A program made the translations under genes and the position numbers. Shown in pieces: positions 27,620-35,743 of a stretch of 64,000 nucleotides of DNA (its first letter is position 1; every line of letters begins with the position of its first letter). This stretch comes from Acidobacteriota bacterium (lineage in GTDB: Bacteria > Acidobacteriota > Holophagae > Acanthopleuribacterales > Acanthopleuribacteraceae): positions 1-64,000 of the forward strand of contig JAGQSC010000015.1 in the NCBI GenBank assembly GCA_020439745.1, written 5' to 3'. Below the pieces are notes generated by a model that did no database searches, was not told the origin of the DNA, and saw only the letters and a program-made list of their open reading frames with translations.

Positions 27620-28254
27620 CGTTGCCAACCGCTGACCGCTACGATTGAATGGGAAGACTCAATCATCACGACCAAGGAATCGGCACCTTCCGGCCAACTT
27701 GGCTTTACCGTCAATCCCTGTAACCGTTCCCAGTCCAGAACAATCCGGTCGTGACGCAAATTACGTCCTCTGTTTTCACCTGCTGAAACCCGCGAGTTAA
27801 TGGGTCCCGACACGTAGAGCACCAAGGCGGTTTGACCTGTTTCCAGCTCCCAATCCAGCCGCAATTCACCCGCACTTTCGCGGATTAACTCAAAGGTACG
27901 TACGGGTTTTGTCTGCAAGGCGCGACGCACCTCGGAAGATCTCGAGCCGACGCAAGACACCGTTCCATTAATCACCGCTTGTGGCGTGAACATGCTATCG
28001 AGCCCCAATCGCTCGACATAGTTTCGTTGTCGTGCTGTGTTCTTGGCAGATGCAAATCGATCTGTCCACCCTAAGCGGTCCCAATAATCGACGTGATAGC
28101 TAAGCACGATAACTTGATGGGCACCGTTCCTGACTTCAGTCGCTATTTCTGCGGCCAATTCATCAGCAGGAGGGCAACTTGAGCAGCCTTCCGAGGTAAA
28201 TAACTCAAGCACAGCCACGGGCCCCGACCAAATGAGAAAGGTGACTATCAACAT
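27616..28254 (-). CDS. DUF1223 thioredoxin-like secreted protein
   Basis: Thioredoxin-fold protein of uncertain role. Seen: a short signal peptide, then LELFTSEGCSSCPPADEL carrying the CxxC typical of DUF1223, VIVLSYHVDYWDRLGW and FTPQAVING. The C-terminal third is a beta-rich domain. 212 residues, close to the family norm. Placed beside SURF1 and SCO1, a thiol or copper task in oxidase assembly is possible but unproven. No strong ribosome site precedes the ATG. Confidence 0.85.
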   Translation of the reverse strand: MLIVTFLIWSGPVAVLELFTSEGCSSCPPADELAAEIATEVRNGAHQVIVLSYHVDYWDRLGWTDRFASAKNTARQRNYVERLGLDSMFTPQAVINGTVSCVGSRSSEVRRALQTKPVRTFELIRESAGELRLDWELETGQTALVLYVSGPINSRVSAGENRGRNLRHDRIVLDWERLQGLTVKPSWPEGADSLVVMIESSHSIVAVSGWQR

Positions 28255-28304
28255 ACGGATAGGAACATTACTTTATGGCACTCTATTCCCGGGTATATCT
28301 GGCA

Positions 28305-28964
28305 CTAGTTCCCAGAACTGAATGACCCGTGAACCAATTGACAGGTCTTCATGCCTTCACACAAATCAACGATCTGATGATTGAGGATCTTCAAGCCCCG
28401 GTCCCTAAGGTAATCCGCAAACTCACTGCGGTTCCACTCGCGAACGTGGGCTCGGTTTTCCGGTGGACCCATCGACTCAGGGCCACGGCGCAAGTCCCGA
28501 TCGGGAGTTGATAAAATCACTTCTGTTTCGCAGTGGGCGTGGCGGCGCATCCATTCAATCAAATGGTCCGGATTACGGAGGTGTTCAATGACATCCGCAC
28601 TAATGATTAGGTCAAATGGCTGCAAATGCAATCTCGGTTTTTCCAAGTCCTCAGCATACCATTCACCCACTTGATGCGTTTTTTTGCATACGGAAATAGT
28701 GGATTCTTGATTCACGCCGACGAATTGGTTGGTCACGGGCGCCACATAATGTACCAGTTTGTCGCCCGTTCCACAGCCAACATCTGCCACTCGATTGGCA
28801 CCCATTGACTTAATCGCTTCGGCAGCATAAATGTACACATCTCTTTGATACCGCATGGGGTCTATCTTCGAATGACGCACCTTTGCATTGGATCGGTTAA
28901 TCCGATAGCCCTCCTTGATGAAGAATCGATCCTGATGCGGCTTGCGACTAAAGAATCCAAACAT
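28305..28964 (-). CDS. Class I SAM-dependent methyltransferase
   Basis: Seen: motif I VADVGCGTGDK, acidic residue in the second strand, and motif post-I DLIISADVIEHLRNPD, typical of UbiE/UbiG-like small-molecule or lipid methyltransferases; the substrate is not predictable. 219 residues. ATG 28964 with GAGG 6 bases upstream is preferred over the upstream TTG. Last gene of a four-gene minus-strand run with an Mrp-like ATPase; it follows the zinc-ribbon gene by 37 bases. Confidence 0.82.
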   Translation of the reverse strand: MFGFFSRKPHQDRFFIKEGYRINRSNAKVRHSKIDPMRYQRDVYIYAAEAIKSMGANRVADVGCGTGDKLVHYVAPVTNQFVGVNQESTISVCKKTHQVGEWYAEDLEKPRLHLQPFDLIISADVIEHLRNPDHLIEWMRRHAHCETEVILSTPDRDLRRGPESMGPPENRAHVREWNRSEFADYLRDRGLKILNHQIVDLCEGMKTCQLVHGSFSSGN

Positions 28965-29001
28965 TTTCGACCTCAAAATCGTCTTTCGCTCTTAGCCACC
29001 C

Positions 29002-29289
29002 TCAATCTTCGGGCAACATAGCTGAGAATGGACACTTGCCGCTTGGGGTCCCTTCCGTTGTGCCTAAATGAGCACGGAGGGTTTCCATGGGGGCAGGGGG
29101 TACATGCGACCCACCAATTTTCACGCCCAACGACCGCACCATCTGTGTCTCTTGCGGATTCGTCCACATCACAAACCCCCAGTCGCAACTGGGACAGGCA
29201 AATCGGACAGAGAATGTACCATCATCCTCAAGCCCACCGGTTTTATCTAGTTTCATCGCTTCCTGACATTCAGAACACAAGAACTTCAT
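29002..29289 (-). CDS. Small zinc-ribbon protein
   Basis: Not recognised as a named family. Seen: 95 residues with two Cys pairs (CSEC near residue 5 and CPSC near residue 33) that would form a zinc ribbon or rubredoxin-like knuckle; a further Cys-Pro near the C-terminus (GKCPFSAM) could be a third ligand site. No DNA-binding or catalytic motif. Overlaps the Mrp-like gene (ATGA) and has GAGG 6 bases before its ATG, so the two products are probably made together. Confidence 0.7.
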   Translation of the reverse strand: MKFLCSECQEAMKLDKTGGLEDDGTFSVRFACPSCDWGFVMWTNPQETQMVRSLGVKIGGSHVPPAPMETLRAHLGTTEGTPSGKCPFSAMLPED

Positions 29290-30161
29290 GACTGACCTCT
29301 TTCAATGACCAACTGCGCAATCCTTCTTATTTCAATCGATGCAGGTGCATCGGGATGAGCGATGACAAAAGGAACACCTCGATCACAACAACCTACCATG
29401 CGAGGGTCAAACGGTACATCACCAAGTTGCTCCAGATCAATGGGGTCAACTGTTCCTGAATCAAACAATGGCAATAGCCGGTTTGTTTCGGGATCGTAGT
29501 ATTGACGCATGTTGGTCACCAATCCGAAAGTCTCCTGACCCAGATGGTCGCGCACTAAGCGGATCGATTTACCTACGATAAGCTGCGATACTTCGGACCC
29601 TAGACCAACCACTACTGCTCCCGACAAGGGCCCAACGGTGTCGCAAACGGCGGTTATCCGGTCACCCCCGGGCGGTAGGTCCAAAACAAGCACATCCAGG
29701 CGCCCCCAATGTGTATCGGAAAGCATCTCGCGCAATGCATTTGCTTCAACCATGCCACGCCATGCGTGTTGATGGGACTGCGGGCCACGCCAAATCAGCG
29801 GCTGTGCCTCATCGGGCATGAAGAAATCCATACTCATCAATCGGATCCCATGGGGGCTGGTCGCCGGCTCCACGCCTTGTTCGGACTCTTGAATGCGATA
29901 CCCGCGTACACCCAACAGCTTTGCCATGCACGAACCATTCAAGTCCGCGTCCAACACACCTACGTTCAATCCCATTCTCTGCCAGGCCGCAGCAAAATTA
30001 GCGGTCAACGTGCTTTTACCGACACCACCTTTACCGCTCAGCACCGCAATCACCCGTTTGATTTGGCGTAACCGGCTTGACAGACGGTCGGTGAGCGCTT
30101 CGACTTGGCCAGCGATATTTGAACCCCCATCACCGACCAAGTCCTTGTATTTGCGTGTCAT
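29286..30161 (-). CDS. Mrp/NBP35-like P-loop ATPase lacking the CxxC motif
   Basis: Cytoplasmic MinD/Mrp-type ATPase. Seen: deviant Walker A SGKGGVGKST, DADLNGSC, DLPPGGDR and the late region GLVTNMRQYYDPETNR, where Fe-S carrier Mrp proteins normally have a CxxC-bearing segment. That pair is absent, so Fe-S cluster transfer is doubtful. 291 residues. ATG 30161 overlaps the preceding stop (TAATG). The downstream zinc-ribbon protein may supply the cysteines in trans. Alternative: a MinD/ParA-like positioning ATPase. Confidence 0.75.
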   Translation of the reverse strand: MTRKYKDLVGDGGSNIAGQVEALTDRLSSRLRQIKRVIAVLSGKGGVGKSTLTANFAAAWQRMGLNVGVLDADLNGSCMAKLLGVRGYRIQESEQGVEPATSPHGIRLMSMDFFMPDEAQPLIWRGPQSHQHAWRGMVEANALREMLSDTHWGRLDVLVLDLPPGGDRITAVCDTVGPLSGAVVVGLGSEVSQLIVGKSIRLVRDHLGQETFGLVTNMRQYYDPETNRLLPLFDSGTVDPIDLEQLGDVPFDPRMVGCCDRGVPFVIAHPDAPASIEIRRIAQLVIERGQS

Positions 30162-30613
30162 TAAATGTAGTTCGGCAACACACCCAAACAAATACCCACG
30201 GTCAAACCATAGGCAATGTGTGAAATCACGTGTGCAGCCATGTCGCCAGGCTCGAGTTTCTTGAATTCATCGATGGGATGGTATTGCGCGACTGTAATTA
30301 CCAGAAACAAAGTGACAACCAACCCGTGAACCAGGCCCATGAGCGTGCAAGCAACTACGATCACCATCATGCTGCCGGCCGCATCGGGTGCGGTGGAAAG
30401 AAGGAACGAATACACATAGGCGAAAAGCACACCGCCAGCCGTATGAATAATGGTGCCGGGTAACAGCGCATTGTCGACGCGTTTCGTAATCGCTGAGCCA
30501 ATGGCACGAATCATCTCTGTCTCGGGCAAATGGAGAAAACGCGCTCTTCGCAAGAAAAAACTCATGACGACAACGCCGGCAATTCCGGCAATCAATGGAT
30601 AGATATCAGACAT
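30161..30613 (-). CDS. Four-helix membrane protein of unknown function
   Basis: Not recognised. Seen: 150 residues with four hydrophobic segments (residues about 4-20, 55-75, 83-108 and 128-147) and short charged loops, including PIDEFKKLEPGDMAAHVISHIAYG. First gene of the operon with the Mrp-like ATPase, sharing TAATG with it. ATG 30613 has GGAGG 4 bases upstream. A transporter or membrane anchor for the ATPase is possible, but nothing in the sequence proves it. Confidence 0.65.
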   Translation of the reverse strand: MSDIYPLIAGIAGVVVMSFFLRRARFLHLPETEMIRAIGSAITKRVDNALLPGTIIHTAGGVLFAYVYSFLLSTAPDAAGSMMVIVVACTLMGLVHGLVVTLFLVITVAQYHPIDEFKKLEPGDMAAHVISHIAYGLTVGICLGVLPNYI

Positions 30614-30667
30614 AACACCTCCGGGAGCATGTAGGTTCATGTATGGCTATGTGAAATGGTCGTGTCC

Positions 30668-30697
30668 ATTAGAGCACATACCCATTTAACCCATCAA
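30668..30697 (-). promoter_or_regulatory. Candidate promoter of the membrane protein-Mrp-like operon
   Basis: Minus strand: TTGATG, 18-base spacer, TCTAAT, with a predicted start near 30661 and a leader of about 50 bases. Confidence 0.4.
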
Positions 30698-30846
30698 TGT
30701 TAATTCCTTCCAGAGTGTTCTGGCGTTTTGCATCACTGCGTCTAACTATGCCAGAGCACCAGCAAATGATAGAATGGCAACATATCTAATTCACCGAACA
30801 GACTCAGATGGTTTCATCATTGGTTGGTCATTATCCGGGAGGATTC

Positions 30847-31389
30847 ATGCTGTTGATTACTGGCCCAGGTCTCATTGGAATCGTGGTTTTGTTGGCAGTT
30901 GTCTCGTATGCCGCAGGCTATTTCCAAGTAAGAAGAAACACCGATTCCGATTTCTTATCGGGCGAATTACCTTCAGATAAAGACGGTTGTGTGGCGGCTG
31001 TCTTTACCGCTTATGGCCATGAGGCCAGTGCCGTGCTCGAACGAAACCACAGCCGAAGACACGCGGAAAAACGATTGCGTGAATTTGGGTTGGCATCCAT
31101 TCACTTTGTCGTATTCACGACGACCACGGCGTTGACGGCCTCCATAGAACGGCTGGAAGCAGGTTACGGTGCATCGTTAGTGCTCTTAGGTCTTACTTTA
31201 ATGGCCATGGCACTGAAAGCAGGCCAGTTAACGGGCGCACACGAGGATCTGTCAAACCGCGAACGTCTGCTGGTTCATCTATCTAACCGGATTCGTGAAC
31301 TGCGTGAGCATGCATTCAAACATGTACCTTCAGATCTATGGTCAACGCTTATGGCTGCCCGCGAGGATAAGTTTCTCGACAAATATTGA
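30847..31389 (+). CDS. Small membrane protein of unknown function (oxidase-neighbourhood)
   Basis: Not recognised. Seen: an N-terminal membrane helix (LLITGPGLIGIVVLLAVVSYAAG), a charged cytoplasmic stretch, and two further hydrophobic segments at about 78-97 and 102-122, then an amphipathic helical tail. 180 residues. ATG 30847 has GGAGG 4 bases upstream, which decides it over an earlier ATG at 30808. Plus-strand gene between two minus-strand operons. No motif hints at function. Confidence 0.65.
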   Translation: MLLITGPGLIGIVVLLAVVSYAAGYFQVRRNTDSDFLSGELPSDKDGCVAAVFTAYGHEASAVLERNHSRRHAEKRLREFGLASIHFVVFTTTTALTASIERLEAGYGASLVLLGLTLMAMALKAGQLTGAHEDLSNRERLLVHLSNRIRELREHAFKHVPSDLWSTLMAAREDKFLDKY

Positions 31390-31390
31390 T

Positions 31391-31678
31391 TTGAACACTT
31401 CGAGAGCGCTGCGTTTCGGATCCATAGCAGCCGGGGCCATACACACTGTATGGTTGTTGACCTGTTGGCGACTCATATCCAGCGGTAAGTCTTTTACCAT
31501 CATGGATGGCGTGTACCCATTCTCAATCATTGTGTATCTGTGGTTGCCCCTCTGGCTCAGAGACATCTATTACTCGAGAAAGAGTGGGTCATCGTCTCGT
31601 ATCTGGCTGATATCTCTTGCCTTGGCGACTATCCCTTCCTTGTTTGCCTACCCATTCATATTCGGTTGGCGATGGTGA
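31391..31678 (+). CDS. Possible small membrane protein
   Basis: A reading frame directly after the preceding gene encodes three hydrophobic segments (GSIAAGAIHTVWLLTCW, GVYPFSIIVYLWLPLWL, WLISLALATIPSLFAYPFI) with positive residues between them, which is unlikely by chance. The start is uncertain: TTG 31391 lies one base after the previous stop, there is no good ribosome site, and ATG 31501 would remove the first helix. It overlaps the convergent GNAT gene by 23 bases. Confidence 0.45.
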   Translation: MNTSRALRFGSIAAGAIHTVWLLTCWRLISSGKSFTIMDGVYPFSIIVYLWLPLWLRDIYYSRKSGSSSRIWLISLALATIPSLFAYPFIFGWRW

Positions 31679-32507
31679 CTGCCCATGGTTTGTATGCCGA
31701 AATAGGATCAAACCCATTCGATATGAGGAACTCATAGCCTCGACTTGCTTGTGGCCAGCGATGTGCGACCACGTAGCCATGAGAAGAACGACACACATCG
31801 CTAAGGAGAATCTTGGCGGCCTGTTGGCCACGAGCATCCGGTGACCACTCAAGCATCCACAGCTCGCGCATTTGGTCCAAATCACGAAAAGCAACCACAG
31901 CCTCAAGCCGATCAGAGAGCAGCGCCCAAACGGTCAAATCATCTGAGACTGCGGCCATGGCTTCACGTTCGCGGTGCCACGACCGCTGATGGACAGGTTG
32001 GACGCAGTGATGTTGCGCTACATCTTCCCAAGTAAGCGGAGTGACCTGACCTGTGGCAGTCGTGGGACCCGGTTCACCCCGCCAGGCCAGATCCACATAT
32101 TTTTCAACCAGTTGCGCAAAATCCATCCGCGCCAATAGGTGGTCCAACAGGCCAACGTCCTCAGGCATTTCAACACGCAATCGGGACGGACCCAGAATCG
32201 CCAACTTCCGCATTAACGAGTCCAGCAAATGCGCGGCATGTCCGCGGCGAACGTGTTCCGGGTGAGTCGCCAGACGGGTGATCAAAGTGCTATGTGCGCG
32301 CTTGGCTCCCATCAATACAGCGATGGGGTCATCTCCCTCGCAAGCGATCATACAACTGCTGGCCCACAGATGCTGTTCACTGACTTCCCTACGGTAACGC
32401 ATGCGATCAAACGCATAGTTATCCCGGCCATACACATCCCAACATTGCTGTACCGCCAACACCAACAGCGAGGCGTCATCCGGTCGGCAGAACCGATAAG
32501 AGACCAT
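31656..32507 (-). CDS. GNAT-family acetyltransferase-like protein
   Basis: Seen: an N-terminal GNAT domain with the acetyl-CoA-binding motif A region LATHPEHVRRGHAAHLLDSL near residue 85, and a second, degenerate GNAT-like half (LEWSPDARGQQAAKILLSDV) near residue 225, so this is probably a tandem fold. 283 residues. Starts immediately after the radical-SAM stop (TAG-ATG) with no separate ribosome site, suggesting coupled translation as the last gene of the oxidase/haem operon. Substrate unknown. Confidence 0.78.
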   Translation of the reverse strand: MVSYRFCRPDDASLLVLAVQQCWDVYGRDNYAFDRMRYRREVSEQHLWASSCMIACEGDDPIAVLMGAKRAHSTLITRLATHPEHVRRGHAAHLLDSLMRKLAILGPSRLRVEMPEDVGLLDHLLARMDFAQLVEKYVDLAWRGEPGPTTATGQVTPLTWEDVAQHHCVQPVHQRSWHREREAMAAVSDDLTVWALLSDRLEAVVAFRDLDQMRELWMLEWSPDARGQQAAKILLSDVCRSSHGYVVAHRWPQASRGYEFLISNGFDPISAYKPWAVTIANRI

Positions 32508-33800
32508 CTACTTACGCAGAAAGGAGGGTGCACCACCAAATCGAGCACCCATTCGCTCGCGGATCTCGTGCATCATTTCCACTGTGATCATGGTCTTCCC
32601 GTGATCCGCAGCATAACGCTCCACGCGTTGTACCACCATGCCCCTGACAAAGGAAGGGATGCGTTCAAGACGCTCTTTTGCAGCGGGTGTCCAATAAATG
32701 TTGGACTCACTGGGCTTGCCGTAAGTGACAAATGGGGCAGGTACGGCAGCACCACCCGGTTCATAGACGCACCAGGGATCCTCCGCCATCAATCCCGATC
32801 CTGCACCGAATGCCCGAGCACGGCAGCCGCCGCAAACTTCAGCGAACTCACATTGTCCACATCGACCTCCGAGATTAGAACGGTCGCGAATTTCATTGAA
32901 CAAAGTCGATCCATGCCAAATCTCTGAAAATGACTGCTGACGCAAGTTACCGCCATATTCTGGCAAATACGGACAAGGTGTGACATCGCCATTGGGGCGA
33001 ATGCCGCAGTAATGCGTGCCGGCGGGGCAGCCACCCGCTCCGGCTGTAAAAGCCTTGCTTTGTACGGATTCCGGCTCACGCTGATGAAGGACTCTCTGAT
33101 AGTGAGGCGCACACTTTGAATTCACCATCATGCGCCCAAGAAACGACTTCTGCATGTCGTACAGGCGTTGCAAAACAGTCTCGTACGCTTCAGGTTCAAT
33201 ATCCGTGACGAATTGACCTCGCCCAGTCGCGACAAGAAAGTACAGGTTAAAAACCCGAGCGCCTAGCTCACATGCCATTTCTGCCAATTGTTCAAGTTGG
33301 TGAATATTGTCTCGATGTACGGTTGTCTGAACAATGAATGGCAGTCCACGTGCGGCCAGCAAGCGGGCACCATTGACCGTGTTGTCAAATGCGCCGCGAA
33401 CACGCCTAAACCGGTCATGCACGTCTGCATCCAGAGAATCTAGCGACAAGCTCAAACCCCTTATACCCGCTGATTCAGCTCGATCTAAAAGCGCATCGCT
33501 GATCAACACGCCGTTGGTCCCAACCACCACCCACAAGCCTTTGTTGCTGGCGTATCCAGCAATTTCAAACACGTCTGGGCGAAGGAACGGCTCACCACCC
33601 GTAAGGATTAAGAGCGCCTGCGGATTCACGGTAAGGATGCTGTCCACGACACCAAAGCATTCCTCGGTACTCAATTCTCCAGCCAACTCATCGCGGTGGC
33701 GAATGGGACCCGATTCCAAGTAGCAATGTTCGCAAGCCAAGTTGCAGCGTTTGGTAATATTCCAGGAAATTACGTGCGACTGATAGGCCGTCAACGTCAT
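32508..33800 (-). CDS. Radical SAM/SPASM haem-type enzyme with C-terminal PCP_red domain
   Basis: Seen: radical-SAM cluster C-N-L-A-C-E-H-C at residues 19-26, then ILTGGEPFLRPD; a SPASM-type Cys region (YCGIRPNGDVTPCPYLPE, GGRCGQCEFAEVCGGCRA, DPWCVYEPG) that matches the AhbD/NirJ-like branch; and a C-terminal PCP_red domain (YWTPAAKERLERIPSFVRG) at about residues 372-425. AhbD-type enzymes decarboxylate Fe-coproporphyrin to haem; NirJ acts in haem d1 synthesis. Directly downstream of HemY/CgoX with a TAATG overlap, so a haem-forming role is likely. ATG 33800. The exact reaction is inference. Confidence 0.82.
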   Translation of the reverse strand: MTLTAYQSHVISWNITKRCNLACEHCYLESGPIRHRDELAGELSTEECFGVVDSILTVNPQALLILTGGEPFLRPDVFEIAGYASNKGLWVVVGTNGVLISDALLDRAESAGIRGLSLSLDSLDADVHDRFRRVRGAFDNTVNGARLLAARGLPFIVQTTVHRDNIHQLEQLAEMACELGARVFNLYFLVATGRGQFVTDIEPEAYETVLQRLYDMQKSFLGRMMVNSKCAPHYQRVLHQREPESVQSKAFTAGAGGCPAGTHYCGIRPNGDVTPCPYLPEYGGNLRQQSFSEIWHGSTLFNEIRDRSNLGGRCGQCEFAEVCGGCRARAFGAGSGLMAEDPWCVYEPGGAAVPAPFVTYGKPSESNIYWTPAAKERLERIPSFVRGMVVQRVERYAADHGKTMITVEMMHEIRERMGARFGGAPSFLRK

Positions 33801-35188
33801 TAGGATGCCTCGTGCAAAGATCCCTGCCGTTCGCGGATCTGCGATATGACCGATCGAGCCCGGGCGACACAATCTGGAATGCCCACACATCCAACAGAAC
33901 TGCCAGTTAGATACAATCCCGGCAAACGCGCGACTTCCCTGTTAATCTGAACCAGACGGCCACTGAATCCAACCTCGAACTGAGGCATGGCACGGTCAAA
34001 CTTGAACACCACTGAATCAATAGGCTTGCCTGAAACAAGACCCAGTCGGCTAAGCCCATCATGGGCTGACCTAGCTAACTCAGAATCCTTGTGTGGACCA
34101 CTGTGACTGAGGAATGAACGTATGGAGAACAGGTCTCTTTGACATCGATCTGGGAACTTGTGGCTCATGAAATTGGCTGCGACCAGCGAAAGCCCATCTT
34201 GCCTGGGAGCAAAGAACCCAAATGAGCGTTCAGGGATACGCGTGTTCGCGCGCGGGTACAACTGAGTAACCGTGGTACACGAGGCATACTCAAGTTGATC
34301 CAAATAGGTTGATAGCGGACCGTCAATGTGTCGCAACAAATCGGCGGTCACATAAGACGGACAAGCCATGATCACGTGGTCCACAGTGGTGAAACCCTGG
34401 TTGGACCCAATTCGCCAAGCGCCTTGTTCGATCAAAACCGACGTAACTTTAGCTTGAGTACTAATCACATGAGCCGGAATCTTCGCAAGAAGCCCATCGA
34501 TTAGCGACCGCATACCCGACTTGAACCCTTGGAAAGCGCTGGCCGCATTTGAGGGGCGCTCTCGACGGAGCTCCGTAAGCCCAGTGGTAACACTACCATA
34601 TCGGGATTCAATATCGAGAAACTGAGGCATCGTATGACGCAATGAAAGGTACTCTGGATCCCCTAGGTAGAGTCCACCCATAATAGGGCCAGCCGCGCGC
34701 CGGAGGATTTCCTCTCCAAATCTGCGCCGGACAAACGAAGCCACCGTTTCGTCATGAGAGGCACCCGACCTGCGGGGTATGAGACGCTCTCGCTGAGCAC
34801 GCCACTTCGCCGCCCAACTGAATTGAGAACGGTAGAACGCGGGCCAATTGCCGGGCGACATCATAAAAAATCCTGCGGGCATTTCGTCTATGTTGTTTGC
34901 GCGCGCTACAAACAGGCGCTGGCTGCGGGGATCCAAGCCCACTAACTGATCTTCGAGTCCTAATTCCCGACATAAGGTCACAGCGGCCGGTTTACGAACC
35001 AGTAACGTATCTGGGCCACCTTCGATAAGGTGTGTGCCCTTTTGGACGGTCTTAATGACACCACCCAGCGAACCCGACGCCTCAAACACACTGACCTGAC
35101 AATCCGTCCCGAACGTGCGAATGGCATCATAGGCTGCCGTCAGGCCGGAAATCCCGCCCCCAATGATCGCTAGTCGCATTTTCTTCAT
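33800..35188 (-). CDS. hemY: HemY/CgoX-type porphyrinogen oxidase
   Basis: FAD-dependent oxidase acting on protoporphyrinogen IX or coproporphyrinogen III. Seen: N-terminal dinucleotide fold IIGGGISGLTAAYD, GGVIKTVQKGTHLIEGGPDT, LSLRHTMPQFLDIE, and a C-terminal FAD contact (GLYLTGSSVGCVGIPDCV). 462 residues, as expected. ATG 35188 is preferred; the upstream TTG has no advantage. It shares TAATG with the radical-SAM gene and follows SCO1 by 22 bases, tying haem synthesis to the oxidase operon. Sequence alone does not separate the proto- from the copro-specific activity. Confidence 0.88.
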   Translation of the reverse strand: MKKMRLAIIGGGISGLTAAYDAIRTFGTDCQVSVFEASGSLGGVIKTVQKGTHLIEGGPDTLLVRKPAAVTLCRELGLEDQLVGLDPRSQRLFVARANNIDEMPAGFFMMSPGNWPAFYRSQFSWAAKWRAQRERLIPRRSGASHDETVASFVRRRFGEEILRRAAGPIMGGLYLGDPEYLSLRHTMPQFLDIESRYGSVTTGLTELRRERPSNAASAFQGFKSGMRSLIDGLLAKIPAHVISTQAKVTSVLIEQGAWRIGSNQGFTTVDHVIMACPSYVTADLLRHIDGPLSTYLDQLEYASCTTVTQLYPRANTRIPERSFGFFAPRQDGLSLVAANFMSHKFPDRCQRDLFSIRSFLSHSGPHKDSELARSAHDGLSRLGLVSGKPIDSVVFKFDRAMPQFEVGFSGRLVQINREVARLPGLYLTGSSVGCVGIPDCVARARSVISQIRERQGSLHEAS

Positions 35189-35210
35189 GACCTGAAACCC
35201 CAGTCCCAAA

Positions 35211-35738
35211 TCATAACAGCGCCTCGATATCGTTCTTCAATGCGTCCCTGTCAGAAGGTTCGGAACTCAAGTAGGTGCCACGAATGCGCTGTGAAGCGTC
35301 TACCAGTACAAACCTTTGACTGTGTGCAATAACATCGTTTGGATCACCAATCTTAAAGCCATTGACACTCAATGCCAGAACCGCCTCCTCAGACCCTGTG
35401 AGAAAGTGCCACTTGTCGGACGCTCGAAACCGCTTGGCGTATTCAGCTAGAACTTCCGGCGTGTCATAGGCAGGATTAACCGAAACACTCACAAACGCCA
35501 CCTGAGGACGGTCCAGAAACAACTGGTCCAGTTCAGACATGAATTGGGACATCGCAGGACAAGGACCTGGACACGTGGTGAATATGAAGTCAACAACCCA
35601 GATTTTCCCTTTCAAATCAGTCTTGCCAAAGGGTACCGCACGGTGGTCGGTAAACTTGAAATCAGGAACTTCTCCCAAATCGGGCAGTGCTTTCCCACAT
35701 GCCACAAGCATGCTTGCCGAGGCCAACAAGCCCACCAT
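35211..35738 (-). CDS. SCO1/SenC-family lipoprotein
   Basis: Copper chaperone for the adjacent oxidase. Seen: a lipobox L-V-A-C in the first 15 residues of the ATG-started protein, thioredoxin-like fold with copper-binding TTCPGPC and distal His in VIAHSQRFVLVD. 175 residues. ATG 35738 lies just after the subunit II stop (35744) with GAGG close upstream; the TTG at 35753 would overlap subunit II. Very similar to the SCO1 protein at 26270, suggesting duplication. Confidence 0.9.
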   Translation of the reverse strand: MVGLLASASMLVACGKALPDLGEVPDFKFTDHRAVPFGKTDLKGKIWVVDFIFTTCPGPCPAMSQFMSELDQLFLDRPQVAFVSVSVNPAYDTPEVLAEYAKRFRASDKWHFLTGSEEAVLALSVNGFKIGDPNDVIAHSQRFVLVDASQRIRGTYLSSEPSDRDALKNDIEALL

Positions 35739-35743
35739 GGACC

